Translations under genes and position numbers: made by a program | Shown here: in pieces, positions 43,626-51,501 of the stretch | Layout: every line of letters starts with the position of its first letter | How positions within the stretch are numbered: the stretch's first letter is position 1 | Assembly: GCF_003344965.1 (NCBI RefSeq) | Contig: NZ_CP031194.1 | Span: forward strand, 868,001 to 932,000 | From: Streptomyces paludis | GTDB taxonomy: Bacteria; Actinomycetota; Actinomycetes; Streptomycetales; Streptomycetaceae | Direction: 5' to 3' | DNA length: 64,000 nucleotides | The notes under the pieces: generated by a model | Seen by the model: only the letters and a program-made list of their open reading frames with translations | What the model was told of the DNA's origin: nothing | Databases searched by the model: none

Positions 43626-44990
43626 TCACAGACGTTCGAAGGAGCGGCGAAGCTCCCAGTCGGTCACCGCGGCGTCGAATGCCTCCACTTCGACGCGCGC
43701 CATGTTGCGGTAGTGCGCGACCACTTCGTCGCCGAAGGCGGCGCGGGCGATGGGGCTGTTCTCCCAGAGGGCGGCGGCCTCGTGGAGGGTGGTGGGGACC
43801 TGCTCGTAGCCGGCGCTGTAGGCGTTTCCGGCGCACTCCTCGGGGAGTTCGAGCTGGTGCTCGATGCCGTACAGTCCGGCGGCGATCAGGCCGGCGACGG
43901 CGAGGTGCGGGTTGACGTCCCCGCCGGGCAGCCGGTTCTCGAAGCGCAGGGAGCGGCCGTGGCCGACGACGCGCAGCGAGCAGGTGCGGTTGTCGTAGCC
44001 CCAGGCGACGGCGGTGGGCGCGAAGGAGCCGGGCTGGAAGCGTTTGTACGAGTTGATGGTGGGCGCGTAGAGCAGCGAGAAGTCGCGGAGCGCGGCGAGC
44101 TGGCCGGCGAGGAAGTGGCGCATCACGGGCGACATGCCGCCGGGTCCGTCACCGGCCATGACGTTGGTGCCGGCCGCGTCCTGGAGCGAGAGGTGGATAT
44201 GACAGGAGTTGCCCTCGCGCTCGTTGAACTTGGCCATGAAGGTGAGCGAGACGCCCTCCTGCGAGGCGATCTCCTTGGCGCCGGTCTTGTAGATGGCGTG
44301 CTGGTCGCAGGTGACGAGGGCCTCGTCGTACTTGAAGGCGATCTCGTGCTGGCCGGGGTTGCACTCGCCCTTGGCGGACTCGACGGTCAGTCCGGCGGTG
44401 GCCATCTCGTTGCGGATCCGGCGCAGCAGGGGTTCAACGCGTCCGGTGCCGAGGACGGAGTAGTCGACGTTGTACTGGTTGGCGGGGGTCAGGCCGCGGT
44501 AGTGGCTGTCCCATGCCTGTTCGTAGGTGTCCTTGAAGACGATGAACTCCAGCTCCGTGCCGACGTGGGCGGTGAAGCCGTGTTCGGCGAGGCGCTCCAG
44601 CTGGCGGCGGAGGATCTGCCGGGGGGCGGCGACCACGGGCGAGCCGTCGTGCCAGGCGAGGTCGGCGACGAGCATCGCCGTGCCCTCGTTCCAGGGGACG
44701 CGGCGCAGGGTGGAGAGGTCGGGGCGCATCGCGAAGTCGCCGTAGCCGCGGTCCCAGGAGGACATCTCGTAGCCGTCGACGGTGTTCATGTCGGTGTCGA
44801 CGGCGAGCAGGTAGTTGCAGCCCTCGGTGCCGTTCTCCAGAACGTCGTCGAGGAAGAACGGTGCGGCGAACCGCTTGCCCTGGAGGCGGCCCTGCATGTC
44901 GGGGAAGGCAAGGACGACGGTGTCGATCTCGCCGCTCTCGACGAGGACACGCAGTTCCTCGACGCTGAGCGGGGGTGTGCGGTCTGCCAC
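43626..44990 (-). CDS. glnA4: Gamma-glutamylethanolamide synthetase (GlnA4-type glutamine synthetase homologue)
   Basis: This 454-residue GS-I-like ligase has an N-terminal beta-grasp domain (VDTDMNTVDGYEMSSWDRGY) and metal/ATP ligands in HVGTELEFIVF and AKGECNPGQHEIAF. The nucleotide site region is GNSCHIHLSL, and SYKRFQPGSFAPTAVAWGYD corresponds to the glutamate-binding arginine region. S. coelicolor GlnA4 (SCO1613) attaches ethanolamine to glutamate; gene order here (SDR, ALDH, GS-like, FadR-type regulator, ethanolamine permease, gamma-glutamyl hydrolase) supports that orthology. True glutamine synthesis is unlikely. GTG start with GGAGGAG upstream. Substrate specificity rests on context. 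Confidence 0.85.
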   Translation of the reverse strand: MADRTPPLSVEELRVLVESGEIDTVVLAFPDMQGRLQGKRFAAPFFLDDVLENGTEGCNYLLAVDTDMNTVDGYEMSSWDRGYGDFAMRPDLSTLRRVPWNEGTAMLVADLAWHDGSPVVAAPRQILRRQLERLAEHGFTAHVGTELEFIVFKDTYEQAWDSHYRGLTPANQYNVDYSVLGTGRVEPLLRRIRNEMATAGLTVESAKGECNPGQHEIAFKYDEALVTCDQHAIYKTGAKEIASQEGVSLTFMAKFNEREGNSCHIHLSLQDAAGTNVMAGDGPGGMSPVMRHFLAGQLAALRDFSLLYAPTINSYKRFQPGSFAPTAVAWGYDNRTCSLRVVGHGRSLRFENRLPGGDVNPHLAVAGLIAAGLYGIEHQLELPEECAGNAYSAGYEQVPTTLHEAAALWENSPIARAAFGDEVVAHYRNMARVEVEAFDAAVTDWELRRSFERL

Positions 44991-45023
44991 GGGGTGCTCC
45001 TCCTTCGGTCAGCCGGAAGCCAT

Positions 45024-45044
45024 AAGGTATGCCTGTAGACCATT
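45024..45044. promoter_or_regulatory. Candidate regulator operator, site 1
   Basis: A 21-bp sequence AAGGTATGCCTGTAGACC-ATT in the 77-bp glnA4/regulator intergenic region shares AAGGTATGnC, a central A and ACCnTT with the site at 45905-45925. It is an imperfect inverted repeat (GGTaT.../...AgACC), the usual form of FadR/GntR operators. Confidence 0.5.
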
Positions 45045-45067
45045 GATTGGGAAGGGGGGACGGCCAC

Positions 45068-45820
45068 GTGGCGAAGAAGAGCGAGCCGATGGACCCGACG
45101 GAAGCGGACCGTCTGGCTCCGGTTCTGCGGCCCGTCCGGGCGGGGAACGGTTTCGAGGAGGCGCTGGAGCAGATCCTCCGGGTCGTCCGGCTCGGACTGG
45201 TCGCCAGCGGCGAACGTCTGCCCGCCGAAAGGGAGTTGGCGGACCGGCTGCGGATCAGCCGGGTGACCCTGCGCGAAGTGCTCAAGGTCCTCCAGGACCA
45301 GGGGCTGCTGGAGAGCCGGCGCGGCAGATACGGCGGCACCTTCGTCCGGCCGCGGCCGGACGCGGCGGCGCCCGGCGCCGAGGAGGAGCTGCGGCGCCGG
45401 GGGGCGAGCGTGGACATCGAGGACGTGCTGCGCTTCCGCGAGGTGCTGGAGGTCGGCGCCGCGGGGCTGTGCGCGGCGGAGGGGCTGACCGGCGAGCGGG
45501 CGGACCGGCTGCGCTCCGCGCTGGCCGCAACCCGCGACGCTCCGCTGGCGGAGTACCGGCGGCTGGACACGCTGCTCCACCTGACCCTCGCCGAGCTGGC
45601 CGGCTCGGCGACCCTGACCGAGCAGTACGCGGCCGTCCGGGCATCGGTCAACGACCTGCTGGACTGCATCCCGCTGCTCGTGCGGAACCTGGAGCACTCG
45701 CAGCGGCAGCACGCGGCGCTCGTCGAGGCGGTGCTCGACGGGGACGCGGACGGCGCGCGCGAGATCGCCCGCGAGCACTGCGGCGGTACGGCGGCGCTGC
45801 TGCGCGGGTTCCTGACCTGA
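45068..45820 (+). CDS. FadR/GntR-family transcriptional regulator of the ethanolamine cluster
   Basis: This 250-residue protein has a GntR winged helix (about residues 30-95, LPAERELADRLRISRVTLRE, then YGGTFV) and a C-terminal FCD ligand-binding domain (FREVLEVGAAGLCAAEGL, LDTLLHLTLAELAGSATLTE) with metal-type histidines (HLTLAEL, HSQRQHAALVEAV). It diverges from glnA4 and precedes the permease, so it likely represses both until ethanolamine or a gamma-glutamyl intermediate binds. GTG 45068 is preceded by a gggggga sequence; an upstream ATG at 45047 is less well placed. Confidence 0.9.
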   Translation: MAKKSEPMDPTEADRLAPVLRPVRAGNGFEEALEQILRVVRLGLVASGERLPAERELADRLRISRVTLREVLKVLQDQGLLESRRGRYGGTFVRPRPDAAAPGAEEELRRRGASVDIEDVLRFREVLEVGAAGLCAAEGLTGERADRLRSALAATRDAPLAEYRRLDTLLHLTLAELAGSATLTEQYAAVRASVNDLLDCIPLLVRNLEHSQRQHAALVEAVLDGDADGAREIAREHCGGTAALLRGFLT

Positions 45821-45898
45821 GCGGCACGGCCGGGCGGGGCGGCCTTTTCCGATCCGTAACAACCGTTTAACGCGCGGGCCTTGCGCGCGGCCTTTCCG

Positions 45899-45930
45899 GG
45901 AGTAAAGGTATGGCCTCACACCTTTACTCC
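45899..45930. promoter_or_regulatory. Candidate regulator operator, site 2, inside a perfect inverted repeat
   Basis: GGAGTAAAGGT (45899-45909) and ACCTTTACTCC (45920-45930) form a perfect 11-bp inverted repeat with a 10-bp spacer, 53 bp ahead of the permease ATG. The internal 21 bp (45905-45925) match site 1 at 45024-45044 in the outer positions. It could also form an RNA hairpin behind the regulator gene. Confidence 0.6.
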
Positions 45931-45982
45931 GAGTACCGCGAGCACCGCGGGTCTCCCGAGTAACCCGAGGCAGGAGCTGCTC

Positions 45983-47455
<1,473 letters not shown>

Positions 47456-47496
47456 GCGCGGTCCGGGTTCCACCAGCACGAAGGAGTACGAGAACC

Positions 47497-48189
47497 ATGA
47501 AGCCGCTCATCGGCGTCAGCACGTATCTGGAGGCGTCCGCCGCCTGGGGCACCTGGGAGCTGCCCGCGGCGCTGCTGCCCACCGGCTACCACCGGCTCGT
47601 CCAGCGCTCCGGCGGCCTGGCCGCGCTGCTCCCGCCGGACGGCGACCCCGAAGCCGCCGCGGCGGTCGTCGCGCGGCTCGACGGCCTGGTCATCGCGGGC
47701 GGCCCCGACGTCGAGCCCGTACGGTACGGAGCCGACCGCGACCCCCGCACCGGCCCCCCGGCCTGCGAGCGGGACGCCTGGGAACTCGCCCTGATCGACG
47801 CGGCCCTCGCCGCCGGCACTCCCCTGCTGGGCATCTGCCGCGGCATGCAGCTCCTCAACGTGGCCCTCGGCGGAACGCTGGTCCAGCACCTCGACGGCCA
47901 CACCTCCGGCACCCCCGGCCGCTTCGGCGAACACCCCGTAAAGCCGGTCCCCGGCACGCTCTACAACGACCTCATCCCCACGGAACTCACCGTCCCGACC
48001 CACCACCACCAACACGTCGACCGCCTGGGCAAGGGCCTGACGGCGTCGGCGTACGCGACGGACGGGACGGTCGAGGCGGTGGAACTGGCGGGACCGGGCT
48101 TTACGCTCGGCGTGCAGTGGCACCCGGAGATGGGCGAGGACGTGCGGGTAATGACAGCCCTGGTCCAAGCGTCTGCGCCTCCCGGCTAG
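47497..48189 (+). CDS. Gamma-glutamyl-gamma-aminobutyrate-type hydrolase (class I GATase fold)
   Basis: This 230-residue PuuD-like hydrolase has the nucleophile cysteine in PLLGICRGMQLLNVALGG and a His-Glu pair in LGVQWHPEMGED, plus a VIAGGPDVEPVRYG loop. It cleaves gamma-glutamyl amides; here the likely substrate is gamma-glutamylglycine, releasing glutamate and glycine and closing the ethanolamine pathway (inference from context). ATG with aaggag upstream. The last codons and TAG stop lie in the tail module of repeat copy B, so its C-terminus may have been altered by that element. Confidence 0.9.
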   Translation: MKPLIGVSTYLEASAAWGTWELPAALLPTGYHRLVQRSGGLAALLPPDGDPEAAAAVVARLDGLVIAGGPDVEPVRYGADRDPRTGPPACERDAWELALIDAALAAGTPLLGICRGMQLLNVALGGTLVQHLDGHTSGTPGRFGEHPVKPVPGTLYNDLIPTELTVPTHHHQHVDRLGKGLTASAYATDGTVEAVELAGPGFTLGVQWHPEMGEDVRVMTALVQASAPPG

Positions 48190-48376
48190 GGGCCGTGGTC
48201 CGTCTTGGGCTAAGCCCGGTGCACACGTGCGGGTTGTCGCCGGGGTCCCCTCCGGTGGCACGCGCCCGGACTGCACGATTTACGCCGCGTGCGGGCCGGT
48301 GGCCACCCGCGGGTTTCGCTCAGCGGCACAAATCGCGCTTTACGTCCGGACACGCACCCCCTGCGGTGCCCCCTTC
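48174..48376 (+). repeat. Palindromic repeat, copy B (inverted, diverged) with tail
   Basis: Read left to right this is the reverse complement of copies A and C. The tail (48174-48240, with ccggctaggggccgtgg spanning the stop codon of the hydrolase gene) is followed by the stem-loop. CCGGAC (48266-48271) pairs with GTCCGG (48344-48349) and CGATTT (48277-48282) with AAATCG (48330-48335), where A and C have CCGGAT/ATCCGG and TGATTT/AAATCA. The inner GCCGC/GCGGC is kept. Outer arms are more diverged. Confidence 0.75.
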
Positions 48377-48438
48377 ACGACCCGCACAGACCCACCGGGC
48401 CCAGCCCGGGACGCTTGGGCGCGGGCCGTCCACCGGGC

Positions 48439-48586
48439 GGAGGGGGCCGGGGTCGCAGGAGGTGACGTCCCCGGATGTAGAGCGTGATTTGTGCCGCTGT
48501 ACGCGCGTGCAGTCGGCCGATATGCCGCACGCGGCGTAAATCATGCATCCGGGGATGCGCCTCCGGAGTGCCCCGGCCCCCGGCAC
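48439..48586 (-). repeat. 148-nt palindromic repeat, copy C
   Basis: The arms are identical to copy A base for base (48439-48497 and 48531-48586) with the same total length. The 33-nt loop between GCCGC and GCGGC differs from A except at its ends and a gcagtcg word. The tail module continues to 48646, nine bases short of the lysR stop. With copy B it fills the 465-bp space between the convergent hydrolase and lysR genes, which holds no gene. Confidence 0.85.
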
Positions 48587-48654
48587 GAAACCAACCGGCC
48601 GCACCCCGAACCGGCCCGCACCACGACCCCCCAGCCGGGAGGCGAAACGACCCC

Positions 48655-49584
48655 TCACCGGGAGGTGCCCCGGGTCAGCGACAGCAAGTCGCGTGCCGGC
48701 CCCGCCGGGCGGCTCCCCGTAGGCCAGACCGCGCGCAAGTCGCGGCGGAGGCGGATGCCCGCCACCGGCACGCTGACCAAGCGGTGCGCGGCCAGTTCGT
48801 CGACCACCGCCAGTTCGCTGAGCACGCACGGACCCGCCCCGCTCACCGCCGCGGCCTTCAGCGCCGTGGTGGAGGCCAGTTCGAGGAGGGGGTCGGCGAG
48901 GCCGCCGTACGGGGTGAGCCCGGCGTCGAGGACCTGCCGGGTGCCGGAGCCGGTCTCGCGGAGGATGAGCGGTGTACGGGCCAGCTCCGCCGGGTCGAGC
49001 GGGGTACGGCGGTGGGCCCATGGATGGCCGGGCGCGGTGACGACGAGGAGCCGGTCGTGGCCGATGACGGCGGAGTCGAGCCCGTCCGGCGTGGCGAGGC
49101 CCTCGACGAAGCCGAGGTCGGCCTCGTGGGCGAGGAGGCGCTCGGCGACGGCGAGGGAGTTGCCCGCGTGGAGCGAGACCGCGGTGTCGGGCCGTTCCCG
49201 GCGGAGCGCGATCAGCCAGCGGGGCAGCAGGTACTCGGCGATCGTCATGCTGGCGGCGACCCGCAGCCGGGAGTCCCGGCGGCCCCGCAGTGCCTGCGCT
49301 CCCGCGTCGAACGCCTCGGCGGCCTCCACGACCCGGCGGGCCCAGTCGGTGACCAGCGTCCCGGCGTCGGTGAGCCGGGAGCCGCGCGGGGAGCGGTCGA
49401 CCAGGGCCACCCCGAGCTGTCGCTCCATCGACCGGATCCGGCTGCTGGCGGCGGGCTGGCTGATGCCCGTCTCGCGGGCGGCCCGGCCGAGGCTGCCGAG
49501 GCGGGCGACGGCGAGGAGCAGCTCCAGCGCGCCGAGGTCGGGCACCCGGTGGGAGAGCGGAACGGCGGGCACGGGATCTGTCAT
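48655..49584 (-). CDS. LysR-family transcriptional regulator
   Basis: This 309-residue protein has an N-terminal winged helix (about residues 14-72, LELLLAVARLGSLGRAARET, SQPAASSRIRSMERQLGVAL) and a periplasmic-binding-protein-like effector domain (LRVAASMTIAEYLLPRWLIA, ADLGFVEGL, LILRETGSGTRQVLDAGLTP). The RETGSGTR loop is typical of the CysB/CysL-like group. It is divergent from the TDT exporter gene with 70 bp between starts, so it likely activates that gene in response to a sulfur or organic-anion ligand. Its 3' end abuts repeat copy C. Confidence 0.9.
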   Translation of the reverse strand: MTDPVPAVPLSHRVPDLGALELLLAVARLGSLGRAARETGISQPAASSRIRSMERQLGVALVDRSPRGSRLTDAGTLVTDWARRVVEAAEAFDAGAQALRGRRDSRLRVAASMTIAEYLLPRWLIALRRERPDTAVSLHAGNSLAVAERLLAHEADLGFVEGLATPDGLDSAVIGHDRLLVVTAPGHPWAHRRTPLDPAELARTPLILRETGSGTRQVLDAGLTPYGGLADPLLELASTTALKAAAVSGAGPCVLSELAVVDELAAHRLVSVPVAGIRLRRDLRAVWPTGSRPAGPARDLLSLTRGTSR

Positions 49585-49654
49585 AACCCCAGCTTATGAC
49601 CCCATCGACGGAAAGGGCCTGGTACCCGCCCCGCGGCGCCCGCAGGGTGGGGGC

Positions 49655-50758
49655 ATGGTCACCACGGACGCGCTGCGGCATTTCGGGCCCCACTGGTACG
49701 CGCCGGTGATGGGCACGGCCGTCGTCGCGACCGCGGGCGCCGCGCTGGGGTCCGGTCCGCGGGCGGTGTACGGGGCGGTGTGGGCGCTGTCGGCGGTGCT
49801 TCTCGTGCTCGTGCCGGCCGCCCGCGCCGGGCACTGGCGCCACCATCCCGGCCAGGCCCGCGCGCATCTCCTCGATCCGGCGGTGGCGCCGTTCTACGGG
49901 TGTCTCGCGATGGCGCCGCTGGCCGTCGGCACGGCCACGCTCACCGTGGGCCGGGATGTGCTGGGCGGGCGGGCGGCGCTGGCCGTGGCCGCGGTGCTGT
50001 TCGGCGCGGGGACGCTGCTGGGGCTCGTGGTGGCGGTGACGGTTCCGTATCTGATCGCCGTGCGCCACCGGCCGGCGGTGGCGGACGTGTCGCCGGTCTG
50101 GCTGCTGCCGGTGGTGGCGCCGATGGTCTCGGCGGCGTCCGCGCCGCTTCTGGTGCCGTATCTGCCGGCCGGCCAGTGGCGCGCGGCGCTGCTGTTCGGC
50201 GGGTACGGGCTGTTCGGGGTGAGTCTGCTCGCCACGCTGGCGCTGCTGCCGCTGATCCTGGCCCGGCTGCTGCTGGGCGGGCCGCCGCCGCTCGCGCTGA
50301 CCCCGGCGCTCTTCCTGGTGCTGGGCCCGCTGGGGCAGTCGGTGACCGCGGTCCATCAGCTGGCGGGCGCCGCCGTGGGCACGCCGTACGCGGGGGTGCT
50401 CGCGGCGCTCGCCGTGGGGTACGGGGTGCCGGTGCTGGGGTTCGCGCTGTTCTGGCTGGCGCTGGCGGCGGCGCTGGTGGTCCGGGCCGTACGGCGCGGG
50501 ATGCGGTTCTCGATGACGTGGTGGGCGTTCACGTTCCCGGTGGGTACGTGTGTGACGGGCGCGGCGGGGCTGGGGCGGCGCACGGGGCTGGTGGCGCTGG
50601 AGTGGCTGGCGGTGGCGCTCTTCGCGCTGCTGGTGGCGGCCTGGGCGGTGGCGGCGTGGTGCACCCTGCGCGGGCTGCTCCGCGGCGCGCTCCCGGCGGC
50701 GGCCGGCGCGGCGACCGGGGTGGGTGCCGGGGTGCCGGCCCGCGCCCGTACTGCCTGA
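49655..50758 (+). CDS. TDT-family transporter (sulfite/C4-dicarboxylate exporter-like)
   Basis: This 367-residue membrane protein has about ten transmembrane segments and the TDT/SLAC1 opening GPHWYAPVMGTAVVATAGAA, in which the family's FxxNWFxxxMGTG is recognisable. Later it has FSMTWWAFTFPVGTCVTGAA, the second hallmark. Members export sulfite or transport malate or tellurite. The divergent LysR regulator of CysL-like type makes sulfite efflux the best guess. ATG 49655; upstream sequence agggtggggg is the ribosome-binding site. The C-terminal Ala/Gly tail is low complexity. Confidence 0.87.
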   Translation: MVTTDALRHFGPHWYAPVMGTAVVATAGAALGSGPRAVYGAVWALSAVLLVLVPAARAGHWRHHPGQARAHLLDPAVAPFYGCLAMAPLAVGTATLTVGRDVLGGRAALAVAAVLFGAGTLLGLVVAVTVPYLIAVRHRPAVADVSPVWLLPVVAPMVSAASAPLLVPYLPAGQWRAALLFGGYGLFGVSLLATLALLPLILARLLLGGPPPLALTPALFLVLGPLGQSVTAVHQLAGAAVGTPYAGVLAALAVGYGVPVLGFALFWLALAAALVVRAVRRGMRFSMTWWAFTFPVGTCVTGAAGLGRRTGLVALEWLAVALFALLVAAWAVAAWCTLRGLLRGALPAAAGAATGVGAGVPARARTA

Positions 50759-50783
50759 AAGTCCCCGTACCGCCTGACGCGGC

Positions 50784-51338
50784 TTACGGGCGCCGGGGGT
50801 CGACCGTCGCGTCGATGTGTTCGGCGACGGCGACGACCAGGATGCGGGTGCCGGGCTCGGTGGCGCGCCAGCGGTGGCGTACCCCGCCGGAGAGGTAGAG
50901 CGTGTCGCCGCGCTCCAGCCGGTAGGCGCGGCCCTCGGCCTCGACCTCGGCGGCGCCGTCGGCGATGTACATGATCTCGTCGTTGCGGTGCTGGTACTCC
51001 CGGCCGGTGTCCTGCTCGCCGGTGAACTCCTTGGCGTTGAGCTGGTGCCCGCCGCGGACCACCCGGCGCACCCCGGGTCCGGCGGCGTCCGGGGCCCGTA
51101 CGACATCGACCGTACGGGCCGAGTCGGCGGCGGCGTGCAGCTGGGCGGGGGTGGTCTCCAGGGCGTCCGCGACCCGTTCCAGGGAGCGGGTGCTCGGCCG
51201 GGCGCGCTCGTTCTCGATCTGGCTGAGGAAGGGCACGGACAGCCCGCTGCGGGCGGCGACCGCCGCCAGCGTCATCCCCAGGGACCTGCGCCGCCTGCGG
51301 ACGGCCGCGCCCACCCTGAGCGCTTCCTTGTCGTCCAT
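50784..51338 (-). CDS. XRE-family regulator with cupin domain
   Basis: This 184-residue protein has an N-terminal helix-turn-helix (about residues 10-66, LGMTLAAVAARSGLSVPFLS, QIENERARPSTRSL) and a C-terminal cupin_2 domain (YQHRNDEIMYIADGAAEVEA, YRLERGDTLYLSGGVRHRWR). This is the PuuR/sugar-type cupin regulator layout, often controlling amine or osmolyte genes. It lies upstream of and in the opposite sense to nothing directly; the following betaine operon on the same strand is separated by a strong terminator. Ligand unknown. Confidence 0.9.
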   Translation of the reverse strand: MDDKEALRVGAAVRRRRRSLGMTLAAVAARSGLSVPFLSQIENERARPSTRSLERVADALETTPAQLHAAADSARTVDVVRAPDAAGPGVRRVVRGGHQLNAKEFTGEQDTGREYQHRNDEIMYIADGAAEVEAEGRAYRLERGDTLYLSGGVRHRWRATEPGTRILVVAVAEHIDATVDPRRP

Positions 51339-51436
51339 GACTGGCTCCCTCCCGACCGGATCGTCATCCTCTCAGAGTTGACGCCCGTACAAGAGCTGTC
51401 CTCCATGATGCGCGCGGCCGGGGCGGAACGGAAACA

Positions 51437-51486
51437 CGCCGAAGGGGCGGGCTTCGCCAGCTCGGGCGAGGCCCGCCCCTTCGGCG
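51437..51486 (-). terminator. Strong hairpin ending the betaine transporter operon
   Basis: CGCCGAAGGGGCGGGC (51437-51452) pairs perfectly with GCCCGCCCCTTCGGCG (51471-51486), a 16-bp stem, with further pairing of the TCGCC/GGCGA inside. It starts 15 bp behind the permease/binding-protein stop and also faces the XRE gene, so it insulates the two. Confidence 0.85.
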
Positions 51487-51501
51487 GAGCGGAAGCTTTC
51501 T

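Noticed and set aside
48320..51106. 928-codon minus frame across lysR/TDT region
   Set aside because: Crosses two repeat copies and a clear membrane protein gene; Arg/Pro-rich filler.
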